A DNA stretch of 64,000 nucleotides from 2-02-FULL-55-14 sp964534125 (GTDB lineage Bacteria; Bacteroidota; Ignavibacteria; UBA10030), in assembly GCA_964534125.1 (NCBI GenBank), contig CAZHOJ010000009.1, forward strand, positions 62,001 to 126,000, in the 5' to 3' direction. A model generated the notes under the pieces. That model made no database searches. It had not been told where the DNA came from and saw only the letters and a program-made list of their open reading frames with translations. The position numbers and the translations under genes were made by a program. This document shows positions 6,984 through 16,253 of the stretch, piece after piece. How positions within the stretch are numbered: the stretch's first letter is position 1; each line of letters starts with the position of its first letter.

Positions 6984-8327
6984 ATGCGATCTCACATTCT
7001 CGGCATTTTCCTGATAGTCCTTACCTCCTTCTCCTTTTCCCAGGAGTTCCGCCTCCCGCCCTCACTGATGGGGAGAGCGGTCAAGGCCTATCTCGATGCC
7101 TTCAACAGCGGTGACACCTCCCGGATGAAGGCCTGCTATGACGAGTTCATGGCGCCCGGCCGCTCGACCTCAGAGCGGTTGAGCATGTACCAGCGCATGA
7201 AAGGACAGGTCGGGTCGCTTCGGCCCATCCGTCTTCTGCGATCGGATGAGGAGAGGATCGTTCTGATCGCGCGGAGCGAACTGGAAGGTGCGCTACGGCT
7301 CAGTTTTATGTTCAGCGGGGGAGATGCTCCGAAGATCCTCGGCCTGGGGATTGACCAGGCCGACGAGGATGAGCAACCGATCGAACGTGCTGCTTCCATT
7401 GAGGAGTTCGTCCGCAAGCTCGCGGAAGAGATCGATAGACGGGTGCAGGCGGACCAGTTCTCCGGGGTGGTGCTGGTGCTGAAGGAAGACGAGCCGATCT
7501 TCGAGCGTGCCTACGGATTGGCTGACCGGGAAAGGAGAGTCCCGAACACTGTCGATACGCGTTTCAATCTCGGATCGATCAACAAGGCATTCACATCTCT
7601 TGCGATCCGTAGGCTCGCCGCAGAAGGGAGGCTGGCATACGACGATGTGGTCGGCACGTACCTTCCGGACTATCCGAATGAGGAAGTCCGCAGCAAGGTG
7701 ACCATTCAGCAGCTGCTCACTATGAGGTCCGGCATTGGCGACTTCTTCGGCGACAGGTTCAATGCGACACCGAAAGAGAAGCTTCGCACGATCAGCGATT
7801 ATCTGCCATTGTTCGCAGACGAACCGTTGTTGTTCGAACCAGGTACGAGCAGCCGGTATTCCAATGGCGGATATCTGCTTCTGGGTCGGCTCATCGAGGT
7901 CATCACCGGGGAGGACTATTACGAGCATATCCGGCGCACGATCTTCGAGCCGGCCGGGATGAGCCGGACTCAATGGTATGAGCGGGACAACGATGCGTCC
8001 GATATTGCCCGGGGGTACACACGGGATGACGATGCCGGCACATGGGTCCGCAATCTGGCGACGCTTCCACAGCGGGGGAGTTCCGCAGGCGGAGGATATT
8101 CAACGGCCTATGACCTTGTCGCTTTCGTCCATGCCCTGGAGTCCGGCCTGCTGGGGACGCCGGATTACGAATTTGCCGGGGGCATGGGGATCGCCGGGGG
8201 TGCGCCGGGAATCAATGCCGGCCTCGAATGGATGCCGGCGGATGACGTGATCGTGGTCGTGCTCACGAACCTGGACCCCCCATCAGCGACAAGTGTCTCA
8301 CGGCTGATACGTGACATGCTGCCCTGA
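6984..8327 (+). CDS. Secreted serine hydrolase, beta-lactamase/class C penicillin-binding fold
   Basis: A 447-residue protein with a signal peptide ending near SFS-QEF. Residues about 25-130 form a DUF3887-like domain seen in front of such hydrolases (AYLDAFNSGDTSRMKACYDEF). The Beta-lactamase domain follows, with the nucleophile motif S-I-N-K in FNLGSINKAFTSLAI (about residue 198), the Y-x-N motif YSNGGYLLLG (about 293) and a glycine-rich GGGYSTA segment near the third motif. Such proteins act as D-Ala-D-Ala peptidases or esterases; the substrate is unknown. I used ATG 6984 rather than ATG 6924 because only the former gives a clean signal peptide. Confidence 0.87.
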   Translation: MRSHILGIFLIVLTSFSFSQEFRLPPSLMGRAVKAYLDAFNSGDTSRMKACYDEFMAPGRSTSERLSMYQRMKGQVGSLRPIRLLRSDEERIVLIARSELEGALRLSFMFSGGDAPKILGLGIDQADEDEQPIERAASIEEFVRKLAEEIDRRVQADQFSGVVLVLKEDEPIFERAYGLADRERRVPNTVDTRFNLGSINKAFTSLAIRRLAAEGRLAYDDVVGTYLPDYPNEEVRSKVTIQQLLTMRSGIGDFFGDRFNATPKEKLRTISDYLPLFADEPLLFEPGTSSRYSNGGYLLLGRLIEVITGEDYYEHIRRTIFEPAGMSRTQWYERDNDASDIARGYTRDDDAGTWVRNLATLPQRGSSAGGGYSTAYDLVAFVHALESGLLGTPDYEFAGGMGIAGGAPGINAGLEWMPADDVIVVVLTNLDPPSATSVSRLIRDMLP

Positions 8328-8350
8328 CCAACAGACACGGGGAAAAAGAG

Positions 8351-8386
8351 AAGGCCGATCCGGATTCCGGATCGGCCTTCGTCGTT
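8351..8386 (+). terminator. Terminator after the serine hydrolase
   Basis: A long perfect inverted repeat, AAGGCCGATCCGGA / TCCGGATCGGCCTT (8351-8379), followed by CGTCGTTTC. It lies 23 bp after the stop at 8327. The A-rich stretch before it could let it work for the minus strand too. Confidence 0.8.
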
Positions 8387-8406
8387 TCTGGCACAGGCAT
8401 GTCGTT

Positions 8407-8547
8407 CTATGTGAGGATGACCATTCGCCGCATGTGACTGAATCTGCGGGAAGAGGTGCCGATGGTCCAAGGGTCGAGCCGGTAGTCGTAGACGCCGCGG
8501 CGGACAGTGGCCCCCAAATAATGCTTGATCGGCTCCCCGGTTCTTCC
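8407..8547 (-). pseudogene. Possible remnant of a secreted-protein C-terminal (T9SS/FlgD-like) domain
   Basis: On the minus strand an uninterrupted 46-codon frame ends at TAG 8407. It contains GVYDYRLDPWTIGT and finishes in RRFSHMRRMVILT. The pattern G-V-Y-x-Y-R-L … K/R-M-V-[IL]-[LI] resembles the last strands of T9SS type A sorting or FlgD Ig-like domains in this phylum. No start codon or upstream domain fits, because the next sequence is a heptamer array and then the 3' end of hppA. I read it as the orphan tail of a lost gene; chance remains possible. Confidence 0.35.
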
Positions 8548-8563
8548 CCGCTGAGGAGAGTCC

Positions 8564-8614
8564 CTGCTTCCGACTGACTTCTTGCTACTGACTACAGGTT
8601 CTGTCTACTCCTTC
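8564..8614. repeat. CTGACTA heptamer array at the 3' end of hppA
   Basis: Units are ctgcttc, a 3-bp break, ctgactt, cttgcta, ctgacta, a 6-bp unit caggtt, ctgtcta, ctccttc. It is the same orientation family as 335-369 and 22786-22830. It overlaps the last codons of hppA (stop at 8605). Confidence 0.55.
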
Positions 8615-11115
8615 CCTATCCTCATCCCATAGAATGACCGGTGCACAAAGAACATCGATATTAGCAGGAACGCTGCTCCACATACGATGGTGAAGGTCAT
8701 TCCTTCCTCGAGGGCGAGGGAAACAGCCAGCTCGACCGCTAAAAGTCCGAAGAGGGTGGTGAACTTGATGACCGGATTGAGGGCGACGGACGAGGTGTCC
8801 TTGAACGGGTCACCCACTGTGTCTCCCACCACCGTCGCTGCGTGCAGTTCCGTCCCCTTCTCCTTCAGGTCCACTTCGACCACTTTCTTCGCATTATCCC
8901 ACGCCCCTCCGGCGTTGGCCATGAAAATGGCCTGGAACAGGCCGAACAGTGCGATGGACACGAGGTAGCCGATGAAATAGAAAGGCTCGAAGAAGGCGAA
9001 CGCCAGCGTGCCGAAGAAGACCGCCAGGAAGATGTTGAACATCCCTTTCTGAGCATACTGTGTGCAGATCTCGACCACCCGTTTTGAATCGCTGACCGAG
9101 GCCTTCTCCGTGCTCTCGAGATTGATGTTCTTCTTGATGAACTCGACAGCCCTGTATGCCCCTGCCGTGACCGCCTGTGTCGAGGCCCCCGTGAACCAGT
9201 AGATCATCGCCCCGCCGGTAATCAGGCCCAGAAGGAAGGGGGGGTGGAGCAGGGAAAGGTTGACCAGATATTCCGGTTTGAGACCTTCCGTCAGGGCGAC
9301 GATGATGGAAAAGATCATCGTCGTCGCACCAACCACCGCCGTTCCGATGAGGACCGGCTTTGCTGTGGCCTTGAACGTGTTCCCTGCGCCGTCGTTGTCC
9401 TCCAGATTGTGCTTTGCACGCTCGAAGTCGACCGTGAAGCCATGGTCTTTCCGGAGCGACTCTGTGATCCCGGGGAGGGTCTCGATGACAGAAAGCTCAT
9501 AGATCGATTGAGCATTGTCCGTGACGGGCCCGTAGGAATCCACAGCGATGGTGACCGGCCCCATACCGAGGAACCCGAATGCGACAAGGCCGAAAGCGAA
9601 CACTGCGGGGGCGGCCATGATGGCTGCCAGGCCGAACTCACTCACGATGTATGCGGTGGTCATCAGCAACAGAATGCCGAATCCCAGCCAATAGGCGCTG
9701 AAGTTGCCCGCGACGAACCCGGACAGGATATTGAGAGATGCCCCTCCCTCACGGCTGGATGTGACGATCTCTGCAACATGCTTCGAGTTCGTCGAGGTGA
9801 AGATCTTCACAAGCTCCGGTATGATCGCTCCTGCGAGAGTTCCGCATGAGATCACGGTCGACAGTTTCCACCACAGTGAGCCATCGCCGAGCTCCGGAAT
9901 GAGAATCCAGGAGGCCAGGTACGTAAGGACGACGGAGACAACGGAGGTGACCCAGACGAGGCGCGTAAGAGGATGCTCGAAGTCCATCGTCTCCGCCTCA
10001 GCATATTGGGCCCGGGTGAGCACCTGATTCCCGGCGTATGCGAGGCCGCTTGCGACGATCATCAGAATGCGCATGACGAAGATCCATACGAGCAATTGCA
10101 CTTGTACCATGGCGCTGGGAACGGCCAGGAGAATGAACGTAATGAGGGCGACGCCCGTGACGCCATACGTCTCGAACCCGTCCGCCGTCGGCCCCACAGA
10201 ATCGCCGGCGTTGTCCCCGGTGCAGTCCGCAATGACCCCCGGGTTTCTGGCATCGTCCTCCTTGATGCCGAAGACGATCTTCATCAGGTCTGACCCGATG
10301 TCGGCGATCTTCGTAAAGATTCCGCCGGCGATCCGGAGCACCGCGGCACCGAGCGACTCACCGATCGCGAACCCGATGAAGCATGGCCCGGCCAGGTCGC
10401 CCGGGATAAAGAGGAGGATGACGAGCATCAGGAACAGCTCGACGGAAATGAGCAGCATGCCGATGCTCATGCCGGATTTCAACGGAATGGCCGAAAGGGG
10501 ATACGGCTTGCCGGAGAGGGAAGCGAAGGCCGTCCGGGAGTTGGCGAGTGTGTTGATGCGAATGCCAAACCACGCGACGGAGTAGCTGCCGGCCATGCCG
10601 ACAAGGCTGAAGAAGAGGATAACCGCGACCTTGAATGCGGGGAAACCGCGCAGGACCTCGCCGGAAGAGGGGTCTATGCCCGCGACAGCGAGCCATCCAA
10701 AGTACACGAGAACGATCGTACCGATGAACGCCCAGAGCACCAGGAGGAATTTCCCCTGCTGGAGCAGATAGGTCTTGCACGTCTCGTAAATGAGGTTGGA
10801 GACCTCGCCCATCGCATGGTGCACCGGAAGCCGCTTGAGCTGAGCATAGGTGATGATGCCAAAGAGCCCCCCCAGCGCAGAGATGAGAAGGCCGAACAGC
10901 AGGAGTGTATGCCCGTCAATACCGCCGGCAAAGGAGACGATGCTGAGATCAGGCAGGACGAGACTTGCCTCACCGCCGCCACGATGCTGAACGGCTGCCT
11001 GCTCCGTTGGGGATGGAGAGGTGTCGGCATGAACCTGAGCCTGTACGGGAACGATCGTACAAACGAGTACGCATACGAACGCGAAAAGCGTTCGTCGGGC
11101 AGAGAAGAATGTCAT
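8605..11115 (-). CDS. hppA: Membrane-bound ion-pumping pyrophosphatase
   Basis: An 836-residue polytopic protein of the H+/Na+-PPase family (typical length 680-850), with an N-terminal signal-like segment and about 16 helices. The PPi-binding loop is seen as KEDDARNPGVIADCTGDNAG (about residues 287-306). A second conserved acidic region, NAGGAWDNAKK, lies at about 725-735. It hydrolyses PPi and pumps H+ and/or Na+. At the K+-dependence site the sequence is GNTFKATAK, with Lys where K+-dependent enzymes have Ala, so a K+-independent enzyme is likely; the ion cannot be fixed by eye. A phosphofructokinase with PPi-type residues lies at 48297. No neighbour appears cotranscribed. Confidence 0.93.
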   Translation of the reverse strand: MTFFSARRTLFAFVCVLVCTIVPVQAQVHADTSPSPTEQAAVQHRGGGEASLVLPDLSIVSFAGGIDGHTLLLFGLLISALGGLFGIITYAQLKRLPVHHAMGEVSNLIYETCKTYLLQQGKFLLVLWAFIGTIVLVYFGWLAVAGIDPSSGEVLRGFPAFKVAVILFFSLVGMAGSYSVAWFGIRINTLANSRTAFASLSGKPYPLSAIPLKSGMSIGMLLISVELFLMLVILLFIPGDLAGPCFIGFAIGESLGAAVLRIAGGIFTKIADIGSDLMKIVFGIKEDDARNPGVIADCTGDNAGDSVGPTADGFETYGVTGVALITFILLAVPSAMVQVQLLVWIFVMRILMIVASGLAYAGNQVLTRAQYAEAETMDFEHPLTRLVWVTSVVSVVLTYLASWILIPELGDGSLWWKLSTVISCGTLAGAIIPELVKIFTSTNSKHVAEIVTSSREGGASLNILSGFVAGNFSAYWLGFGILLLMTTAYIVSEFGLAAIMAAPAVFAFGLVAFGFLGMGPVTIAVDSYGPVTDNAQSIYELSVIETLPGITESLRKDHGFTVDFERAKHNLEDNDGAGNTFKATAKPVLIGTAVVGATTMIFSIIVALTEGLKPEYLVNLSLLHPPFLLGLITGGAMIYWFTGASTQAVTAGAYRAVEFIKKNINLESTEKASVSDSKRVVEICTQYAQKGMFNIFLAVFFGTLAFAFFEPFYFIGYLVSIALFGLFQAIFMANAGGAWDNAKKVVEVDLKEKGTELHAATVVGDTVGDPFKDTSSVALNPVIKFTTLFGLLAVELAVSLALEEGMTFTIVCGAAFLLISMFFVHRSFYGMRIGKE

Positions 11116-11665
11116 GAGAGCCTCAGGAAATATGTGTTTGGCCTTGAACGGTCAAAGGTAGCCAAACATCTTCTTATGAACGAATGCTCAGTTCAGAATT
11201 CTGACGGGGATCACACCGGACTGACCGGCGAGGAAGCGAGATTCACGGATTCTCAGTTCTTGTAAGGGGAGGGAGCTCGATGGCTCTATGCAGGTTCTTT
11301 TTGAACCGTTTCGAAGTGTCATACGGAAGTTGTGCTGCTCCGTTCCTCGTCCGAGGGATCTTGATGACGGCATGCTGACCTCACGTCTTTCTGCGGGATG
11401 TCGGACAGTGTCCGGACTTCCGGGGGGTGGGGTATGAGCGAGCGTCCTCCGCGCATGACTGCCCCGATTTCCCTTCGACGAACGCATTGTGCCGCTGCAA
11501 TCATCGAGAGATGTTGCTGCTCGGGTACTGTCATGGACGAGCGCAATCGGTTTTCTTATTTTCTTCTAATGCCGCAGCATCGTCTATTTCTTTTGCCGAA
11601 AACTCTCTACATTTGGTCCACGACATCCACTATTTTCCCATCCACATTTCATCGAAAGCACTGTT
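11116..11665. other. 550-bp divergent intergenic region
   Basis: No gene is supported between hppA (minus) and the lipoprotein gene (plus). Frames in it are short and have no signal peptide, ribosome site or recognisable motif. It must hold the promoters of both flanking genes; I could not place them with confidence. Confidence 0.5.
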
Positions 11666-12529
11666 ATGAAGATCCAGCTTCTCACGATCCTGCTGATGAT
11701 CGGCCTCGTTCTCATTCAGGACTGCAAGAAAGATGACGAAGGTCCGACTGAGCCGGAGACCCCGGTTGCCATAAATCCGAGCGATGCGAATGCGTTGGCG
11801 GGAGTTCTCGTGATCCCCGGCGCTCAGGCGAATGCGGGAAATGCCCCCGCACCGTCCGGTACTCCGGATGCTCCCGTGATCAGCGGCGGACAGACCTCGA
11901 CCCAGTCCTCGAACGGCAGCACGGCACAGTTCCCGTTCACGTATAGCACCCAATCCAATGTCGCAGGCTGCTATGTTCAGGTCGTGGGTGCCGGATCGTA
12001 CTTCAACGTTCCGTACAGCGCCAGTTCGGGTACGAGCGGCCAGATCGTCATCCCGGTCACCATACCGACGAACGTCAGCGGCGGTTCTTTCGGCCTGACA
12101 TACTGCGTCTATAACTCCTCCGGCCTTGTCAGCAACTATATCACGACCAACGTCGCGGTGCTCCAGCTCGGGACAGGTACCGTCCAGGTCTCTCTTTCAT
12201 GGGATGCGACTCCGGACATCGATCTGTATGTCACAGATCCCACCGGGGAGGAGATCAGCTACATGAACACGGTCGCCCAGAGCGGCGGAGAGCTTGATCG
12301 TGATGATACGGATGGCTTCGGTCCGGAGAACATCTTCTGGGCTCAGACCGCACCCGATGGGACCTATAAGGTCGAGGTCGACTACTTCAGCGGTTCCGTG
12401 CCGACGAATTATGTCGTCACCGTGAACGCGGTCGGCAGCTCGAGGACCTACAACGGATCGCTCAGCAGCGGGAAGGTGCTCGTGGTGAACTTCACGAAGA
12501 GCGGCAACGCGGTGTCATTCGATCGGTAA
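11666..12529 (+). CDS. Secreted lipoprotein with DUF2135-like domain
   Basis: A 287-residue protein with a lipoprotein-like leader (LLMIGLVLIQDC followed by KKDDEGP, Cys at about 20), although the residues before Cys are an unusual lipobox. A low-complexity Ser/Gly/Thr linker (about 60-95) leads into beta-rich sequence. The C-terminal part, with SLSWDATPDIDLYVTDPTGE (about 177-196) and later AQTAPDGTYKVEVDYFSG, matches the DUF2135/YfaP pattern of secreted beta-sandwich domains. Probably anchored on the outer side of a membrane. Function unknown. A T-rich terminator follows. Confidence 0.75.
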   Translation: MKIQLLTILLMIGLVLIQDCKKDDEGPTEPETPVAINPSDANALAGVLVIPGAQANAGNAPAPSGTPDAPVISGGQTSTQSSNGSTAQFPFTYSTQSNVAGCYVQVVGAGSYFNVPYSASSGTSGQIVIPVTIPTNVSGGSFGLTYCVYNSSGLVSNYITTNVAVLQLGTGTVQVSLSWDATPDIDLYVTDPTGEEISYMNTVAQSGGELDRDDTDGFGPENIFWAQTAPDGTYKVEVDYFSGSVPTNYVVTVNAVGSSRTYNGSLSSGKVLVVNFTKSGNAVSFDR

Positions 12530-12556
12530 TATCGTTCGACGGGCTTTGCCCTTTTA

Positions 12557-12588
12557 GCCCCGGTTCTGCCGGGCCTTTTTTGTTTTTT
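12557..12588 (+). terminator. Terminator after the DUF2135-like lipoprotein
   Basis: A short stem CCCGG / CCGGG with a 5-nt loop, followed by CCTTTTTTGTTTTTT. It lies 28 bp after the stop at 12529. Confidence 0.75.
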
Positions 12589-12759
12589 CAGTATTGAGAA
12601 AGCAGGATTCTGGACCCGGCAATTGTGGGATGGTGAGACGATGGAGGTCGCTTTTGGTGCTGGTCGGATATCGTTGACTTTGGTTCGCCAATTGAACAAT
12701 CTATCGGAGGAACCTCTCGCCAGCTCCGCCACATTGCGAAGAAGAGTACGCTCTTCCCC

Positions 12760-12786
12760 CTTTGTGTGCTCCGCGAGCTTTGCGAG
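12760..12786 (-). repeat. Nonamer repeat, inverted copy of the CGCAAAG class
   Basis: Three 9-bp units ctttgtgtg, ctccgcgag, ctttgcgag. Read on the minus strand they are CTCGCAAAG, CTCGCGGAG, CACACAAAG, matching the class at 2808-2847. It lies 35 bp upstream of the GGDEF protein start. Confidence 0.5.
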
Positions 12787-12820
12787 AGGTGTAGGTGGAC
12801 ATACCCCCGGAGGTGCCGCC

Positions 12821-13864
12821 ATGCGTACCCTCGATCCCCGTACCCTTCATCAGTTCCGCGAGATCCTCGATTCCATCGCCTCTGCCCGTGAGCATGAGTA
12901 CGCCTTCCATCTGATAGTCGACAGGATCGAGCGTCTGTTCAAATGTCAGACAGTCGCCATTCTCATCGTCGACCCTGCATCCGAGTATCTCGTCATCGAA
13001 AGCAGCTACAACATCTCTCATACATACTACAAGTCGTACAGGCGGAAGATTGCCACGGGAGCAGTGGGAGAATTGTTGTGGACGGGCGTGCCGGTGCTGG
13101 TCAATGATGACAGCGCGGATCCCGGGCGCGCAGAACAGTTCCGGCTCGAGCATCCCTTTGGGTCGTGCATCGCCGTTCAGATGAGCAGTGACCACCGCCC
13201 TGTGGGATATCTGTATCTCGACAGCACGCGAAGAGACGAGTTCACGGAGGATGATGTTGAGCTGCTCCGGTTCTTTGCCGATATGGCTGCCATCGCATAC
13301 ACCAATGCGAGGCTGCATGAGCAGGTCTCGAGGCTGGACACGGTCGACAAGGAATCAGGGATGGACAAGTATGCGCCGTTCCTCAACAGGCTGGAGGAGG
13401 CGGTCGAGAAGGCGACCCACGCGAACGAACGGTTCACGGTCGTCATCGGGGATGTCGACAACTTCAAGGAGATCTCGAACGTCCATGGGCACGGGACATC
13501 CGGTCGGCTGCTGAAGGAGCTTGGGTCGCTCCTCCGCACCGAAGTGCGCGTCGAGGATGCGCTTGCACGGTTCGGTCCTGACGAGTTCATCATCCTGCGG
13601 CCGAGTCACGACCTGGATGATGGCATAAGGTTCGCGAAGGCGGTCCGTCAGTCGATCGAGCAGGCTTCGTTCGTCGATGGGAGGATCAGAACGACCGTGA
13701 GCATGGGCGTCGCATGTTTTCCGTCGAACGGAAGGTCCGCGGACGAGCTCCTGCTGACCGCAAAGAAGGCCCTGTTCGAGGCTCAGCGGTCGGGCCGGAA
13801 CAGTGTGTATCACTACCCGTCCATCTGGTATGAGAGCCACAGGCCCGTACGGGATACGGATTGA
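12821..13864 (+). CDS. GAF-GGDEF protein with degenerate active site
   Basis: A 347-residue cytoplasmic protein starting at ATG 12821, preceded by GGAGGT. Residues about 15-165 form a GAF sensor domain (EHEYAFHLIVDRIERLFKCQ to LRFFADMAAIAYTNAR). Residues about 185-340 form a GGDEF domain. The signature is RFGPDEFIIL (about 248-257), with Pro for the second Gly, and the substrate motif usually reading N-D-x-x-G-H-x-x-G-D is SNVHGHGTSGRLL. Both changes hit nucleotide-binding positions, so diguanylate cyclase activity is doubtful and a c-di-GMP- or GTP-sensing role is possible. The frame extends upstream without a credible start. Confidence 0.85.
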   Translation: MRTLDPRTLHQFREILDSIASAREHEYAFHLIVDRIERLFKCQTVAILIVDPASEYLVIESSYNISHTYYKSYRRKIATGAVGELLWTGVPVLVNDDSADPGRAEQFRLEHPFGSCIAVQMSSDHRPVGYLYLDSTRRDEFTEDDVELLRFFADMAAIAYTNARLHEQVSRLDTVDKESGMDKYAPFLNRLEEAVEKATHANERFTVVIGDVDNFKEISNVHGHGTSGRLLKELGSLLRTEVRVEDALARFGPDEFIILRPSHDLDDGIRFAKAVRQSIEQASFVDGRIRTTVSMGVACFPSNGRSADELLLTAKKALFEAQRSGRNSVYHYPSIWYESHRPVRDTD

Positions 13865-13887
13865 TCCGGCAGTCCCGGCTGGCGCGT

Positions 13888-15372
13888 TCAAAGGATCTGA
13901 TGCTCGAACACTTTGCGGAAGTGGAACCCGTAGATCATGAGGGTGATGGCATGCGGGAAGAGCCGTGGACGCGTGAACATTGACCAGAAGAATATCTTCC
14001 AGTAATAGACCCGTTCCCTTCCGATCACACCCAGGAGTACGATCGATTTCATGAGTGCCCGCATCTGCGGCAGGCGGACGTACCGCGACCGCGAACGGGG
14101 AGGTGAGAACTCTGACAGGAACTTCTTCACCCGTGCATAGTATTCCTTGGGCGTGTAGATCGAGCGGAGGATGGAGCGGTATCCCTCGAGAAGTTTCTCC
14201 CGGTCCATCGCCGGAATGAAGTTCAGCGACCCATCTGTGTTCACTCCTGTGAACGTCTCCAGTAGCCGCCCCTCCGATTGCAGGCGTTTATAGAGTTTCG
14301 TCCCACGCGGCGCATTGAGCAGACCGACCATCGCTGTCGCGATGCCACTTTCCTGGATGAACCGTACCATCTGTTCGAAGATGTTCTCGGGATCCTTGTC
14401 GAATCCCACAATGAAACCTCCCTGCACTTCCAGGCCTGCCTGCTGGATCGTCCGGATGCTTTCAAGCAGGTCCCGGTTCCGGTTATGCGTCTTGTGGCAT
14501 TCCTGCAGGCTCTCGTCGCTCGGTGATTCGATCCCGACGAAGACGACGTTGAAGCCGGCCGAGACCATCATGCGGAGCAGCTCGGGGTCGTCAGCCAGGT
14601 TGATGGAGGCCTCCGTGCCGAAAGTGAACGGATGGCCATGCTCCTCCATCCAGGAAGCCATCGCCGGCAGGAGCTCCGTCTTGAGGGCCCGCCTGTTCCC
14701 GATGAAATTGTCGTCCACCACGAACACATGGCCGCGCCAGCCGGTGGCGAAGATGCCATCCAGCTCCCGCGTGATCTGCTCCGGCCGTTTCGTGCGAGGT
14801 CTCCGTCCATAGAGCACTGTGATGTCGCAGAATTCGCAGTCGTACGGACAACCGCGGGAGTACTGGAGGCTCATCGAGGCATAGCGGCGGCGGTCGAGAA
14901 GGCTCCAGCGGGGCAGAGGCGTGTGCGTGACGTCCGCGAAGTCTGTTGTCGTGTACATCCGGGCCGGTGCGCCCTTCGCCAGGTCGGCAAGGAACTGCGG
15001 GAGAGTGATCTCGGCCTCGTTCAGCACGAAGTGATCGACCCCTTCGAACTCATCGTGTGCCGATGTGAACATCGGTCCGCCCGCGACCACCGTCCGTCCA
15101 AGCTCGTTGCAGCGTGCGATGACGCTTCGTGCTGATTCTGCCTGAGCCGACATCCCGCCGATGTACACGTGGTCCGCCCAGAGAAGGTCCTTCTCCCCTA
15201 ATGTGCGGCTGTTCATGTCGACCAGGCGTACGTTCCAATCCTTCGGGAGCAGCGCTGCGACGGTCAGAAGGCCGAGGGGAGGATGCGATGCGCGTTTCGA
15301 AACGAACTTCAAAGCGTACGTGAAGCTCCAGAAGGTGTGTGGATATTCCGGATTGACGAGGAGGATGTTCAT
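13888..15372 (-). CDS. B12-binding-domain radical SAM protein (DUF4070 type)
   Basis: A 494-residue protein. Residues 1-130 form a cobalamin-binding Rossmann domain (MNILLVNPEYP at the start, VVAGGPMF near 95). The radical SAM core begins with the cluster motif C175-x3-C179-x2-C182 (GCPYDCEFC) and continues through VDDNFIGNRRA and NVVFVGIESP. The C-terminal part has the DUF4070 layout, ending in a hydrophobic, basic tail. Such enzymes methylate or rearrange unactivated carbons; hopanoid and lipid methylases such as HpnP are relatives. The substrate is unknown. It converges with the GGDEF gene. Confidence 0.87.
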   Translation of the reverse strand: MNILLVNPEYPHTFWSFTYALKFVSKRASHPPLGLLTVAALLPKDWNVRLVDMNSRTLGEKDLLWADHVYIGGMSAQAESARSVIARCNELGRTVVAGGPMFTSAHDEFEGVDHFVLNEAEITLPQFLADLAKGAPARMYTTTDFADVTHTPLPRWSLLDRRRYASMSLQYSRGCPYDCEFCDITVLYGRRPRTKRPEQITRELDGIFATGWRGHVFVVDDNFIGNRRALKTELLPAMASWMEEHGHPFTFGTEASINLADDPELLRMMVSAGFNVVFVGIESPSDESLQECHKTHNRNRDLLESIRTIQQAGLEVQGGFIVGFDKDPENIFEQMVRFIQESGIATAMVGLLNAPRGTKLYKRLQSEGRLLETFTGVNTDGSLNFIPAMDREKLLEGYRSILRSIYTPKEYYARVKKFLSEFSPPRSRSRYVRLPQMRALMKSIVLLGVIGRERVYYWKIFFWSMFTRPRLFPHAITLMIYGFHFRKVFEHQIL

Positions 15373-15501
15373 CAGGGACTCCTTCTCCGCCGGGGAAGGG
15401 TGCGAGAGGGGAGGATGGCGGTACCGACAGTGTACGGGATTTCGGGGAGAGAAGTTGTCGCCGGTGGGCGAAGGTCGAAAAACGCCCGGATGAGAGGGTG
15501 T

Positions 15502-16077
15502 TCAGGGCCCGTTGGCGGGCGTGCTGGACCGGTCTCCTTTGCGCAGGAACAGCACAAAGGCCGCGAATGCCCCGGAGAGGGAGAGAAGATAGCTCAGTTC
15601 AAAGCGTATCGCGTAGTGGCCGATCACCCAAAGCACGGCTCCCGTGATCAGGGCCGCAAGAGCGCTCCGTTCCGTGCCGATCCAGGAGTACATCCCGAAG
15701 ATGAAGGTCACGAAGATGCCCGCACTTCCGAACGGAGCGGCATCCTTGACCAGATCATACACCCCCTCTGCATACATCGCAAGCACATATGCGATGATGC
15801 CAAGCCCGACCACTGCCCATCGCTCGATCCGGACCTTCGTGCCTTCATCATTGATCCGTCGTGCCGTCATCAGGACGTTGTGAGACAGCAGGGCCGATGC
15901 TCCAAGCAGTGAGCTGTCAACGGTGGAAAGGATCGCCGAAACAAGGGCGCCGGCGAAGATGACATACATCGCTGTCGGAAGATACTCCTGGGCCATCAGC
16001 GGAAGGATCCTCTCGCTGTCCTGGAGGCCCGGGAACAGCGAGAAGCCACAAGGATGCCGGAGATCGTGGCGTTCACG
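15502..16077 (-). pseudogene. C-terminal fragment of a sodium:solute symporter (SSS family)
   Basis: The readable part, from about MAQEYLPTAMYVIFAGALV at 15996 to the stop at 15502 (164 residues), matches the last third of SSS transporters, including the AILSTVDSSLLGASALLSHN segment of helix 8. Homology continues in frame for about 14 codons upstream (LFPGLQDSERILPL), then meets an in-frame TAA at 16078-16080. Another frame there reads NVNATISGILVA, which could be a further piece after a frameshift. The first eight or so helices are missing, so transport is not expected. Confidence 0.8.
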
Positions 16078-16253
16078 TTACCGGGATAGAGGGGGAGGGG
16101 GTCATCAGACGCCGATAAATATTTGAATGGATGCCAAAGATTCAAGGATGCAGACAGCAATATCCACTTTCTCCTGCCCAGATTTTCTGCTACCTTTCTT
16201 GACCGGATGTCAGCAAATCACAAGACCACCACGACACATCAGACGACTTTTCC

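Noticed and set aside
9244..9849. 201-codon plus-strand frame inside hppA
   Set aside because: Antisense shadow of a conserved membrane protein; no independent support.
11188..11669. Several short frames on both strands between hppA and the lipoprotein gene
   Set aside because: They overlap each other, lack starts with ribosome sites and have composition of non-coding sequence.
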